64,000 nt of DNA from Streptomyces jeddahensis (GCF_001642995.1 NZ_LOHS01000075.1:62001-126000); one strand, 5' to 3'; shown: positions 41,946-50,592, numbered from the stretch's first letter. Program-made: numbers and translations. Notes: a model not told the origin generated them from the letters alone.

Positions 41946-42086
41946 CGATCCGTCCCTCTCAGCTCACCGTTGCCACCGTTGTCGTCGCCGCCGATCCGGC
42001 GGCTGCGCTGTCGTCGTCTCCCGTTCAGAACGGGCGGGCCGGGCGTGCTGTCCAGCCAGTCGAGCCCGCCGAGCGAGACGGATCCG

Positions 42087-44636
42087 CTATCCCTTCCGCA
42101 TCAGTGCTGCAGCCTGACCGGAGGCGTCTCGCATCTCCGCGGCCGGATTCCCACCCCACCGTGCGTGCTGTGGGACTTCCTCGCCCTTCATGAGGAAGGA
42201 GTCGGCCGCGAGCACTGCACCGTCGCCCATCGTCACGCCGTAGTGGACGTGGGAGCCGACACCGAGGGTGCAGCCGTCGCCGATCGTGCTGTGGTCGGAT
42301 TTGAAGGTGCCGTCCTCCTGCGAATGGCACTGGATCTTGCTGCCCGCATTGAGGGTGCAGTCGTCCCCGATGGTGGTGAGCATCCGCTCCGTCAGATAGC
42401 AGCCGTCGTCGAAGACCCGGCTGCCCAGCCGGACTCCCAGCAGGCGCCAGATCACGTTCTTGAAGGGGGTGCCGTTGAACACGTTGAGGTATTCGTCGGG
42501 CACCTTCCACAGGCGCTCGTGCCACCAGAAGTACGGGTCGTAGATGGAGCACAACTGTGGTCGCAGACCGCGGAATGCCAGGATGGCGCGCTCCACCAGT
42601 ACGAAGTAGAGAGGGGTGAACGCGAGGGAGAACACCAGGAATGCCGCGATCAGTACGTGCCCGAACGAGTCGTAGAAATCGAAGTCCGCGAGGGCGATCA
42701 CCGTGAGCACGAAGAAGTACAACCACCGCACGAGCAGGAAGAAGACCATCGACCGGATGTTGTAGCGGTTCTTCGCGGCGAGGTTCCGACGCAACTCGTC
42801 GCCCGTCCGCATGTGGTCGAACCGGGAGTCGCGCTCCACCGAACGCGGAATCTCGAAGCACGGTGAGCCGAGCAGCCCCACCCCCTCGCGTACCTCCCCG
42901 TCGAGCGGAATCATCACCTTCGTCGCGAGGAGGCAGTTCTCGCCTGTCTTCGCCCCCGAGGGAAAGGCGATGTTGTTCCCGAGGAAGTTGTGCGGGCCGA
43001 TCGACGCACGGGACACCCGGAAGGACGTGCCCGAGAAGTCGGCATTCACGATGGAGAGGCCATCGGCGATCATCGTGCCGCTGCCTACCGAGGACAGATA
43101 CGGGGTCTCATGCTGCACTTCCGTGCCGAAGTTGGACCCGGTCTGCTCGACCTTGGACAAGTCGTATCCGAGGCCGCGCAGATAGTGGACGATGTAGGAG
43201 CTGTCACCGAAGAGCCATTTGAAGAACTTAATGTTGGTGATGCGCGCGATCGCCCGGTGCGTCGAATAGTGGAAGCCGTACAGCGGATAGACCTTGTCCG
43301 GCTTGACGAACAGGTTCATAAGGCGCGGGACGGTGAACAACGCGACCAGACCCAGGACGACGAAGCCGAAGAAGAGCACGGAGGACACGACCAGCGCATC
43401 GAGATAGAGATCCGCCGACGCGAGCCCCGCCGCACCCGGGCCCAGCCGGTCGCTCAGCGCCGGGACCTGTGTCAACAGCATGTACACACCGCCGACCGTC
43501 AGGGGTACGCCGAGCAGGAACAGCTGGAGCAGGGTGACGAGGCCGAAGCCGGCCCGGCGGAGCGTGCCGCACCGGGCGGGCGGGATCCTCACGTAGTCGA
43601 CCTCCGTGGGCTGTGCCGGGGAGCCGTGCCACCGCTGGCCGTCCGGGACCGCCTGGCCGCTGTGCAATGAGGACGTGTGGCCGAGCTGCGCCCCGTCGCC
43701 CATCGACGTGTCGATGTCGAGCACGGTCTTCTCGCCGATGAACACGTTCCGGCCGAGCGTGACCGGTCCCGTCTGGATGCGTCCGGCATGCGCCCGGTAG
43801 CAGAGAAAGAACGAGTCCTTGCGGATCACCGTGCCCGCACCGATCGTGAGCAGGTCGGTGCAGACCGGAACGGTGCGGGAGAGGATCGTGACGCCCTTGC
43901 CGATCCGTGCGCCGAGCGCCCGCAGGTACAGCACATACAGGGGATTGCCGACGAGGAAGACCATCGGATTGGCGTGGAGCAGCACCTTGACGGTCCAGAA
44001 GCGCACATAGGTCAGACCCCAGACCGGGAACTCACGTGTTCTCCACCGGCCGATGAGGATCCATTTGGCCACGATCGGGAAGGTGCAGAGACCGACGAAG
44101 CCGACGCCGCCGGCCACTACCGACCGCAGGTAGATCTCGGTCACATCCGAGCCGTCGGATATCCAGCCGTAGCCTCGGGTCGCGATAAACGCGGCGAGGA
44201 AGGAATATCCCAGGAAAAGCAGGAGCTGCAGAATTCCGCATACGGTGTACTGCAGCGTGCCCGCCGGTGCCACAGCCTCCGACGGGGCCGGGGCCGAGGA
44301 ACTGGCGGGGGCGGGCTCCACATCGGCAGGAGTGGCGTCGGCCAGCGCCGTTGCCAGGCTTCGGACCGTCGGGTGACGGTAGATGTCCTTCATCGAGACG
44401 GACGGCAGATCAGGCCGCTTCCGCACCCGTGCACAAAACTGAGCCATAACCAACGAATTAGCACCGAGGTCATTGAAGAAATGACTGTCGACCGGCACCC
44501 GATCGACGCGCACGACGCCGGCCAGTACCTCGGCGAATTCCCTCTCAGTGTCCGACAGCGGGCCGGTCGTCCCGTGCTTGACGACCGCAGATTCATCCGG
44601 CCCGGGCGTCAGGACCCTGGCAGACTTCTCTACCAT
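42087..44636 (-). CDS. Pls-type membrane protein: carrier domain plus three transmembrane/hexapeptide condensing units
   Basis: The protein is 849 residues from ATG 44636 with AAGGAG upstream. Residues 25-100 are a carrier domain with Ser61 in FNDLGANSLVMAQF. Three pairs of membrane helices follow (about 125-185, 365-440 and 640-700). Each is followed by a left-handed hexapeptide-repeat region: GKGVTILSRTVPVCTDLLTI, FLGNNIAFPSGAKTGENCL and IGDGCTLGVGSHVHYG. Two of these end in W-x-G-x-P/N-P-A-like caps. This is the C-terminal architecture of Pls, the poly-epsilon-lysine synthetase, and of the NRPS terminal domain family (TIGR02353). It should join amino acids at the membrane. It has no adenylation domain and must be charged in trans. 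Confidence 0.88.
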   Translation of the reverse strand: MVEKSARVLTPGPDESAVVKHGTTGPLSDTEREFAEVLAGVVRVDRVPVDSHFFNDLGANSLVMAQFCARVRKRPDLPSVSMKDIYRHPTVRSLATALADATPADVEPAPASSSAPAPSEAVAPAGTLQYTVCGILQLLLFLGYSFLAAFIATRGYGWISDGSDVTEIYLRSVVAGGVGFVGLCTFPIVAKWILIGRWRTREFPVWGLTYVRFWTVKVLLHANPMVFLVGNPLYVLYLRALGARIGKGVTILSRTVPVCTDLLTIGAGTVIRKDSFFLCYRAHAGRIQTGPVTLGRNVFIGEKTVLDIDTSMGDGAQLGHTSSLHSGQAVPDGQRWHGSPAQPTEVDYVRIPPARCGTLRRAGFGLVTLLQLFLLGVPLTVGGVYMLLTQVPALSDRLGPGAAGLASADLYLDALVVSSVLFFGFVVLGLVALFTVPRLMNLFVKPDKVYPLYGFHYSTHRAIARITNIKFFKWLFGDSSYIVHYLRGLGYDLSKVEQTGSNFGTEVQHETPYLSSVGSGTMIADGLSIVNADFSGTSFRVSRASIGPHNFLGNNIAFPSGAKTGENCLLATKVMIPLDGEVREGVGLLGSPCFEIPRSVERDSRFDHMRTGDELRRNLAAKNRYNIRSMVFFLLVRWLYFFVLTVIALADFDFYDSFGHVLIAAFLVFSLAFTPLYFVLVERAILAFRGLRPQLCSIYDPYFWWHERLWKVPDEYLNVFNGTPFKNVIWRLLGVRLGSRVFDDGCYLTERMLTTIGDDCTLNAGSKIQCHSQEDGTFKSDHSTIGDGCTLGVGSHVHYGVTMGDGAVLAADSFLMKGEEVPQHARWGGNPAAEMRDASGQAAALMRKG

Positions 44637-44769
44637 GCAAGCTCCTTGAGGAAATTACGATCACCATCGGCCGGTGTGACCGACGCTCGGTGTCCTCGCG
44701 CTGAGCGATGAGCGGATAAAGAAATTCGGAAGCCGCGAGGTCGTGAATTTCTTCACGAGACCATTGCAT
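44593..44769 (-). CDS. Possible 58-residue leader ORF overlapping the Pls-type gene start
   Basis: A leftward frame from ATG 44769 (or GTG 44787) starts MQWSREEIHDLAASEFLYPL and ends 44 bases inside the Pls-type gene, in another frame. The DNA here is less GC-rich than its surroundings and the first 35 residues look protein-like. No strong ribosome site and no recognised family. It may be a leader peptide or chance. Confidence 0.25.
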   Translation of the reverse strand: MQWSREEIHDLAASEFLYPLIAQREDTERRSHRPMVIVISSRSLHGREVCQGPDARAG

Positions 44770-45060
44770 CCAGTTTCCGTCGCCCACGGTCGGGGTGCCA
44801 CTCGACCCGGCCGCGCGGCGCGACACGGGGTCACGTCGGCGTCGGGTTCCTCGCATCGCAGCCGCCTCGGTGCAGGGCGGGCGGGCTTGAATCGCATTAC
44901 TGCATGCGGGTGGCGCGGGGGACTGCTCCGACGGTGAGGTGGGCCGGGGCGGGCGGCGTCGGCTGGGACGCCACAGGTCACCCCGTGCTGATTTCTGCTC
45001 CTTTCACGGAAAGGAGGCGGATAGCGATTCGGCCTATATGCGTCGAGAAAGGCTTGCGGC
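44770..45060. promoter_or_regulatory. Upstream region of the Dap/NRPS cluster
   Basis: The gap between the cluster and the next SDR gene (44637-45188) has no clear gene apart from the possible leader ORF. It contains CTCCTTTC-ACG-GAAAGGAG at 44998-45016, a perfect 8-bp inverted repeat with a 3-base centre that could be an operator. The cluster promoter should lie here. Confidence 0.35.
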
Positions 45061-45096
45061 TCCGCGCTGCTGGCGGATCTCGACTAAAAGCAAAAA

Positions 45097-45133
45097 GGCT
45101 CATGGTGGGTAGCTCGAATACCCGCCATGAGCC
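45097..45133 (-). terminator. Rho-independent terminator after the SDR gene
   Basis: On the minus strand GGCTCATGGCGGGTA pairs with TACCCACCATGAGCC (15 bp with one G-T pair, 7-base loop) and is followed by TTTTTGCTTTT. It lies 55 bp past the stop of the leftward SDR gene. It also insulates the Dap cluster from read-through. Confidence 0.85.
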
Positions 45134-45188
45134 CTGCGTTTACGTTCGATATGGCGTGTCCTGCTCCTGTGCGCCGCACGCCGATGTT

Positions 45189-45977
45189 TCAGTACTTGTA
45201 GGACTGCCCGCCGTCGATCGGTATGACCGCCGCGTTGATGAACTGGGCGTCGTCCGACAGCAGGAACGCGACCAGATGGGCGACCTCCTCGGGCCTGCCG
45301 AAGCGCTTCATCGGGTTGACGCTGACGAACTGCTTGCCGGCCTCTTCCGGGTTCTCCGGGTCGAGCTGCCGAAGCGACGCCTCCACCATGGGCGTCATGA
45401 TCGCGCCCGGGGCGATCGCCTTGACGGACACCCCGAACTGGCCGTACTCGACGCCCGAGTTGCGGGTGAGGCCGACGACGCCGTGCTTGGCCGCGGCGTA
45501 CCCGGACTGGTTGCCGACGCCGCGGATGCCGCCGACGGAGGCGGTGTTGACCACGCTGCCGGAGCCCTGCTTCTTCATGACGGCGAGGACGTGCTTCAGG
45601 CCCAGGAAGACACCGCGTAGATTGATCGACAGGACCCGGTCGAACTCGTCCGAGCCGGAGTCCTCGGTCAGGTTCTGCTTGCCCTCGATGCCAGCGTTGT
45701 TGAAGAAGCCGTCGATGCGGCCGTAGGCGGCCAGGGTCTGGGCGACGTAGCGCTCGACGTCCGCCTCTGAGGACACGTCCGCGGTGACGGTGATCACCTC
45801 GGTGCCGGGGGAGGACTTCTCGACGGCCGCGGCGGTCTCGGCGAGCCCCTTCTCGTTCACGTCGACCAGCGCCAGCCGTGCGCCCTCGTCGGCGAGCTGG
45901 AGCGCGGTGGCCTGCCCCAGGCCCGAAGCGGCTCCTGTGATCAGTACGGCCCGGTTGGTGAATCTGTTGCTGCGCAC
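45189..45977 (-). CDS. Short-chain dehydrogenase/reductase (classical SDR)
   Basis: The protein is 262 residues from GTG 45977 with GAGGAAGAG upstream. It has the motifs GAASGLG, NNAGIE, Ser in VVNTASVGG, and Tyr/Lys in SGYAAAKHG, then APGAIMTPM and the ending IPIDGGQSYKY. SDRs of this glucose/3-oxoacyl reductase-like group reduce or oxidise small alcohols and ketones; the substrate is unknown. It is divergent from a TetR/alcohol dehydrogenase pair with shared operators, so the two oxidoreductases are probably co-controlled. Confidence 0.9.
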   Translation of the reverse strand: MRSNRFTNRAVLITGAASGLGQATALQLADEGARLALVDVNEKGLAETAAAVEKSSPGTEVITVTADVSSEADVERYVAQTLAAYGRIDGFFNNAGIEGKQNLTEDSGSDEFDRVLSINLRGVFLGLKHVLAVMKKQGSGSVVNTASVGGIRGVGNQSGYAAAKHGVVGLTRNSGVEYGQFGVSVKAIAPGAIMTPMVEASLRQLDPENPEEAGKQFVSVNPMKRFGRPEEVAHLVAFLLSDDAQFINAAVIPIDGGQSYKY

Positions 45978-46043
45978 AGCAGTCTCTTCCTCTGTTGTCT
46001 CTTCCCCGAGGTCGGATCTTCGTGCTCGAGCCTATCGCGCGGA

Positions 46044-46093
46044 TGTCCCGGCGGGACACGAGTCCTGAGGGGACTCATGTCCCCTTGGGACAT
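46044..46093. promoter_or_regulatory. Array of TetR operators
   Basis: TGTCCC-N3-GGGACA at 46044-46058 and ATGTCCC-N3-GGGACAT at 46077-46093 are perfect inverted repeats centred 34 bp apart. Between them lies GAGTCC-N5-GGACTC (46060-46076). They fill the space between the SDR gene and the tetR start and are the likely sites for the TetR protein. Confidence 0.75.
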
Positions 46094-46112
46094 TCGGGAG
46101 TATGATCGAGGC

Positions 46113-46877
46113 ATGACGGCGATGAAGCCCTCCAGCCGCACCACAGGCGGCACGCCTCCGGTCGAGGACCGCAGGCAGCGAAAGGCCCGGCAGACCCGGG
46201 AGGCGATGGCCGCCGCGGCCATCGATCTGATCCTCGAGCGCGGCCTCGCGGCCGTCACCGTCGAGGCGATCGCCGAACGCGCCGACGTCACCCGGCGCAC
46301 GTTCAGCCGCCACTTCAAGGGCAAGGAAGACGCGGCGCTCGACTTCACGCGGGCGGACGGGGACAACATCAACGCCGCCCTGCGCGCCCGCCCGGCCGAA
46401 GAGCCCCCGTTCGTCGCCTACCGCAACGCCGTCGCGGAGTGGCTCGCCGCCCGCGAGACGCTCGGCGGGCAGCCCTACGCGCGGTGGCAGGCGCTGCTGC
46501 GGCTCGCGGACACCGAGCCGGCGCTCTTCGCGGCCTACGAGCGCATCCGGGTCGACGCCCAGGACGAGTCCGTGGCGATCATCGCCGAACGGCTCGGCGC
46601 CGATCCCGGCCAGGACCTGCGCCCCGCCATCGTGGTGGGCGCGGCCGCAGGAGTGCTCACCGCGGCCCTGCGTACCTGGGCGCGCCAGGAGCACGAGGAC
46701 GCCCGGGGCCTTCCGGCGTGGGTGAACCAGGCCTACGACGCCCTCATCACACAGGCGGCCGGAGCGACCGATCGCGAAGTGACCGCAGACAACCAACCGA
46801 CCGCGGACAACCAACCGACCGCGGACAACGAACTGACCGCGGACAACGAACTGACCGCGGACCGGACAACGAACTGA
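46113..46877 (+). CDS. TetR-family regulator with repetitive C-terminal tail
   Basis: The protein is 254 residues from ATG 46113; ATG 46122 is possible. Residues 20-75 are the helix-turn-helix, with ILERGLAAVTVEAIAERADV and TRRTFSRHFKGKEDAALD. The middle is the helical ligand and dimer domain, ending WVNQAYDALITQA. The tail after residue 222 repeats T-A-D-N-Q-P and T-A-D-N-E-L, encoded by 18-bp tandem repeats. Twenty-two bases after its stop begins an alcohol dehydrogenase, so the two form an operon. Confidence 0.88.
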   Translation: MTAMKPSSRTTGGTPPVEDRRQRKARQTREAMAAAAIDLILERGLAAVTVEAIAERADVTRRTFSRHFKGKEDAALDFTRADGDNINAALRARPAEEPPFVAYRNAVAEWLAARETLGGQPYARWQALLRLADTEPALFAAYERIRVDAQDESVAIIAERLGADPGQDLRPAIVVGAAAGVLTAALRTWARQEHEDARGLPAWVNQAYDALITQAAGATDREVTADNQPTADNQPTADNELTADNELTADRTTN

Positions 46878-46880
46878 CCG
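46781..46880 (+). repeat. 18-bp tandem repeat at the end of the tetR gene
   Basis: Four contiguous copies of GACCGCRGACAACSAMCY (46781-46798, 46799-46816, 46817-46834, 46835-46852) are followed by a diverged fifth with a 5-base insertion. The insertion shifts the frame so that the gene stops at 46877. Confidence 0.9.
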
Positions 46881-46899
46881 TGGACGAAGAGGTCGAATC

Positions 46900-47940
46900 A
46901 TGAAGGCACTGCAGTACCGGGAGATAGGCGCGGCCCCGGAGGTCGTCACCGTCCCCGACCCCGAGCCGGGTCCCGGACAGGTCCTGCTCAAGGTCACCGC
47001 TGCGGGCGTGTGCCACTCCGACATCGCGGTGATGGAGTGGCCCGCCGAGGGCTTCCCGTACGAGCTTCCGATGACGCTCGGCCATGAGGGCGTCGGCACG
47101 GTGGCCGCGCTGGGCGCGGGCGTGACCGGGCTCGCGGAGGGCGACGCCGTCGCCGTGTACGGCCCGTGGGGCTGCGGGACCTGCGCCAAGTGCGCCGAAG
47201 GCAAGGAGAACTACTGCCTGCGCGCCGGCGAGCTGGGCCTCTTCCCGCCCGGGCTCGGCGCTCCCGGTTCGACGGCCGAGTACATGCTGGTCGACGACGC
47301 GCGGCACCTGGTGCCGATCGGCGGTCTCGACCCGGTCGCCACCGTGCCGCTGACGGATGCCGGACTGACCCCGTACCACGCGATCAAGCGGTCGCTGCCG
47401 AAGCTGGTCCCCGGCTCGACCGCAGTCGTCATCGGCACCGGCGGACTCGGGCACGTGGCCATCCAGCTGCTGCGCGCCATGACCGCGGCGCGCGTCATCG
47501 CCCTGGACGTCAGCGAGGACAAGCTCGCCCTCGCCCGCACCGTCGGCGCCCACGAAGCCGTACTGTCCGACGCGCAGGCCGCCGCGACGGTGCGCGAGCT
47601 GACCGGTGGTGTCGGCGCGCAGGCCGTCTTCGACTGCGTCGGCGTGGAGCCCACCGTGAAGACCGCCGGTGCCGTCGCCGCCGTCGAGTCCGATGTGACC
47701 ATCGTCGGCATCGGCGGGGCCGGGCTTCCCGTCGGCTTCGGCCACCTGCCCTTCGAGGTGTCCGTCACCGCTCCCTACTGGGGCAGCCGCGGCGAGCTCT
47801 TCGAGGTCATCGAACTGGCCCGGGCGGGCGCCCTCTCCGTGCACACCGAGACGTTCTCCCTCGACGAGGCACCCCTCGCGTACGAACGGCTGCACGCGGG
47901 CAAGATCAACGGCCGCGCCGTGATCCTGCCCAACGGCTGA
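46900..47940 (+). CDS. Zinc-dependent NAD(P) alcohol dehydrogenase
   Basis: The protein is 346 residues from ATG 46900 with GAAGAGG upstream. It is a medium-chain dehydrogenase: catalytic zinc ligands in AAGVCHSD and GHEGVGTV, a structural-zinc cysteine set in GPWGCGTCAKCAEGKENYC, and cofactor loop VIGTGGLGHVAIQLL followed by acidic DVSEDK, which suggests NAD. It oxidises alcohols or reduces aldehydes in the cytoplasm; the substrate is unknown. It is co-transcribed with tetR and probably co-regulated with the divergent SDR. Confidence 0.92.
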   Translation: MKALQYREIGAAPEVVTVPDPEPGPGQVLLKVTAAGVCHSDIAVMEWPAEGFPYELPMTLGHEGVGTVAALGAGVTGLAEGDAVAVYGPWGCGTCAKCAEGKENYCLRAGELGLFPPGLGAPGSTAEYMLVDDARHLVPIGGLDPVATVPLTDAGLTPYHAIKRSLPKLVPGSTAVVIGTGGLGHVAIQLLRAMTAARVIALDVSEDKLALARTVGAHEAVLSDAQAAATVRELTGGVGAQAVFDCVGVEPTVKTAGAVAAVESDVTIVGIGGAGLPVGFGHLPFEVSVTAPYWGSRGELFEVIELARAGALSVHTETFSLDEAPLAYERLHAGKINGRAVILPNG

Positions 47941-47965
47941 TCCCGCGCCCTCGCACCGCAGCCAC

Positions 47966-48937
47966 TCAAGCATTCGCGCTCTCGCGCCGCGCCCACTCAG
48001 GCATTTGGGCTCCCGGGCGCGCGCCGCCGCGCAGTGGCGGCGTGAGCTCCGCTCGCAGCTGGGCGAAGGCGGCGTCGGCGGCGGTGCCCGGGGCGCAGAC
48101 CAGCCGCCCGTCGCGGACGGTCAGCGGTTTCGCACGGACGACGGAGCGGCGCTCTTCGGCGGCATGTCTGTCGTGCTCGTCGCCGACATGGCTGAAGTAG
48201 ACCAGAAGCGCCTGATCGTCGCCCTGCTCGACGGCCATGGCGTGATGGCCGTGGGGCGCGAGCAACTGGTACGGCTCCCGCGACCACGTGTCGAGGTCCT
48301 GGGAGCGGTACACGGACAGGCCCGACCAGTTGTCGGTCACCATCCAGTACGAGCCCGCCAGCCGGAACACGCTCGGCCCCTCCTGCGGCTGGTCGCCGGC
48401 CGCCGCCGGGCCGGGGCGCCGCTTCCAGGAGTACAGATCAGGCGAGTCGGCGGCGTGGATGCGGCTGCCGTCGCGCTCGTCCTTGAACCACAGCCGCCAG
48501 CCGCCGCCGGGCAGTCCGTACACGGCGGCGTCGATCACCCGCTCACTGCCCAGGTCGAGCACGGACGCGAGGTCCCACCGGGCCAAGTCCTGCGACGTGT
48601 AGTGCAGGATCTGCGCGTCGCCGCTCCAGTCGGACCGTACGCCGCTCAGGTAGGAGACGAACATGTGGTACGTCCCGTCGTGCCACAGGACTTCCGGCGC
48701 CCAGTACGTGTTGCGGCCCGGCTCGAACTCCAGGCCCTCGGCCGTTCCGCGATACGTCCAGCTGCGGCCGCCGTCCGTGCTGGTCGCGATGCCGATGTCG
48801 GTGCCGTGCACCCATTCGGCACCGTCGCACTCCAGATCCGGGCGGCGCGCGGTGTAGAACATCCACCACTCGCCGGTCGCACGGTGCCGGATGAGCGTGG
48901 GGTCGGTCGCTCCGTCGTGTACGGGGTCCCGGTACAT
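47966..48937 (-). CDS. GH43-like five-bladed propeller glycosidase
   Basis: The protein is 323 residues from ATG 48937. It opens MYRDPVHDGATDPTLIRH, with an aspartate in the position of the GH43/GH117 general base. It has repeated blade motifs W-W-M-F-Y-T, W-H-D-G-T-Y-H-M-F-V and W-R-L-W-F-K-D-E. EGPSVFRLAGSYWMVTDNWSG is typical of the acid-residue blade. No signal peptide is seen. Substrate class is uncertain; its neighbour is a GH43 xylosidase. It converges with the alcohol dehydrogenase gene, 25 bp apart. Confidence 0.75.
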   Translation of the reverse strand: MYRDPVHDGATDPTLIRHRATGEWWMFYTARRPDLECDGAEWVHGTDIGIATSTDGGRSWTYRGTAEGLEFEPGRNTYWAPEVLWHDGTYHMFVSYLSGVRSDWSGDAQILHYTSQDLARWDLASVLDLGSERVIDAAVYGLPGGGWRLWFKDERDGSRIHAADSPDLYSWKRRPGPAAAGDQPQEGPSVFRLAGSYWMVTDNWSGLSVYRSQDLDTWSREPYQLLAPHGHHAMAVEQGDDQALLVYFSHVGDEHDRHAAEERRSVVRAKPLTVRDGRLVCAPGTAADAAFAQLRAELTPPLRGGARPGAQMPEWARRESANA

Positions 48938-48978
48938 GGCCTCACTGTTCCTTGAAAGAGCCGACGTGGCTCGGGTTC

Positions 48979-50592
48979 TCACGGGAGGTCCCGCAGCTCG
49001 AAGAAGTCGAAGTCCGCCTCGGTGCGGGTGCCGCCGAGGTCCTGGGCGCAGACGCCGACGAACGCGCCCGTGAACCTGAGCCGGTCACCGTAGTCGTCGG
49101 ACAGCTTGGTGGCATCCAGGACCGGGCCGATCCGCTGCCACACGGACCCATCGGGCGAGGCGGAGAACCGCAGTTCGGCACCGTCGAAGCAGGCCCGCAG
49201 ATGGACCTGCGGCCATGCGTCGATATCGATGCCGGCGTCGGGTATCTCGTGGTATCGGCCGTCGTCGGTCACGGTGATCCCGAGAACGCGTCCGCGCCCT
49301 TCCGCGTGGGTGATCCGCAAGTAGTAGTGGGTGGTGGTGTCGTACCAGCAGATCAGGCCCGCGAGCTGCGAGAAGTGCGACGGGCGGAAGCCGACGGCCG
49401 TGGTGGCCTCGCAGTGCACCGAGGTGAGCCGCCGGGCGACGAGGCTCTGGTCGAAACGCGAGTGGAGGCTCTGCCGGCCGCGCAGCCGCAGCCACCCGGG
49501 GCGCTCCGTCAGGCTCAGCCAGGAGTCGTCGGCGGGGACGCGCAGAGTGCTCCACTCCACTCCGAGAGCCGGGGTGTCGAAGTCGTCGCGCACGGCGGGC
49601 GCGACGACCGGTCCCGGCTCCACCCCCGTGGGCGCCGGAACCTCCACCTGCGGCCGGTTGTCGCCGTGGGCGAGCCGCAACCACCCGTCGTCCGTCCAGG
49701 TCACGCGCTGCAGGCAGCTCTCGCGGCCGAGGACGCAGCGGGGTCCGTCGGGCGTCTGCACCGGGCGGGATGCCAGGTGGACGAGGTACCACTCACCGTC
49801 CGGTGTCTCGACCAGCTCCCCGTGTCCCGCCTTCTGCAGCGGCCAGTCCGGAACGTCCCGGGTCGTGAGCAGCGAGCCCTGGGGATCGAGTTCATAGGGA
49901 CCGGTCAGCTCGCGTGAGCGCGCCATCAGGATGCCGTGGTTCCAGCCGGTGCCGCCCTCGGCGAGCATCAGGTAATACCAGCCGTCGCGGCGGTAGATGT
50001 TGGGACCCTCGATGAGTTCGTCGTGGGTGAGGATCGTGCGCGGCTGCCCGATCAGGGCCTTCTTGTGGGAGTCGTACTCTTGGAGCAGGATCCCCGCGAA
50101 GGACGGGTGCCCGTCACGGTGGTCCCAGTGCATGTTCAGCAGCCAGGTCCGGCCGTCCTCGTCGTGGAAGAGGGACGGGTCGAATCCGGAGGAGTTCAGG
50201 AAGACCGGCTCGGACCAGGGGCCCTCGATGGAGGGCGCGGTGATCAGGTAGTTGTCGACGTCCTTGTACGGGCTGCCGACGGTCCGCACGATCGTGTAGA
50301 CGAGCCAGAAACGGCCGTCGTGGTACGACAGCGAGGGCGCCCACACCCCGGCCGAGTCGGCGACTCCGCGCAGGTCGAGCAGATCCGGGCGGTCCAGGAC
50401 GTGACCGATCGGCTCCCAGTTCACGAGGTCGGTCGAGCGGTGCACGGGCACCCCCGGGTACCACTCGAAGGTCGACGTGGCCAGGAAGTACTCCGCGCCG
50501 ACCCGCAGGATGCTCGGGTCCGGATGGAATCCGGGCAGCACCGGGTTGTGAATCTGCCTCGAAGGCGAGTGGTGAATCTGCCCCGAAGACAT
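48979..50592 (-). CDS. GH43 beta-xylosidase / alpha-L-arabinofuranosidase
   Basis: The protein is 537 residues from ATG 50592 with AAAGGA upstream. The five-bladed propeller (1-310) carries the three GH43 acids: Asp25 in FHPDPSI (base), Asp138 in GFDPSLF (pKa modulator) and Glu195 in LIEGPNIY (acid). A C-terminal beta-sandwich from about 335 is that of the XynB-type (GH43_11/12) enzymes. It is cytoplasmic and should act on xylo- or arabinoxylo-oligosaccharides. A LacI-type site lies about 65 bp upstream. Confidence 0.93.
   Translation of the reverse strand: MSSGQIHHSPSRQIHNPVLPGFHPDPSILRVGAEYFLATSTFEWYPGVPVHRSTDLVNWEPIGHVLDRPDLLDLRGVADSAGVWAPSLSYHDGRFWLVYTIVRTVGSPYKDVDNYLITAPSIEGPWSEPVFLNSSGFDPSLFHDEDGRTWLLNMHWDHRDGHPSFAGILLQEYDSHKKALIGQPRTILTHDELIEGPNIYRRDGWYYLMLAEGGTGWNHGILMARSRELTGPYELDPQGSLLTTRDVPDWPLQKAGHGELVETPDGEWYLVHLASRPVQTPDGPRCVLGRESCLQRVTWTDDGWLRLAHGDNRPQVEVPAPTGVEPGPVVAPAVRDDFDTPALGVEWSTLRVPADDSWLSLTERPGWLRLRGRQSLHSRFDQSLVARRLTSVHCEATTAVGFRPSHFSQLAGLICWYDTTTHYYLRITHAEGRGRVLGITVTDDGRYHEIPDAGIDIDAWPQVHLRACFDGAELRFSASPDGSVWQRIGPVLDATKLSDDYGDRLRFTGAFVGVCAQDLGGTRTEADFDFFELRDLP

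Noticed and set aside
35248..44636. Staphyloferrin-like siderophore cluster
   Set aside because: SbnA/SbnB are shared, but no NIS synthetase, iron transporter or iron-box-like site is seen; a siderophore is not supported.
46439..46903. Separate gene in another frame at the tetR end
   Set aside because: Open only because of the 18-bp repeats and GC bias; overlaps tetR completely and has no ribosome site.
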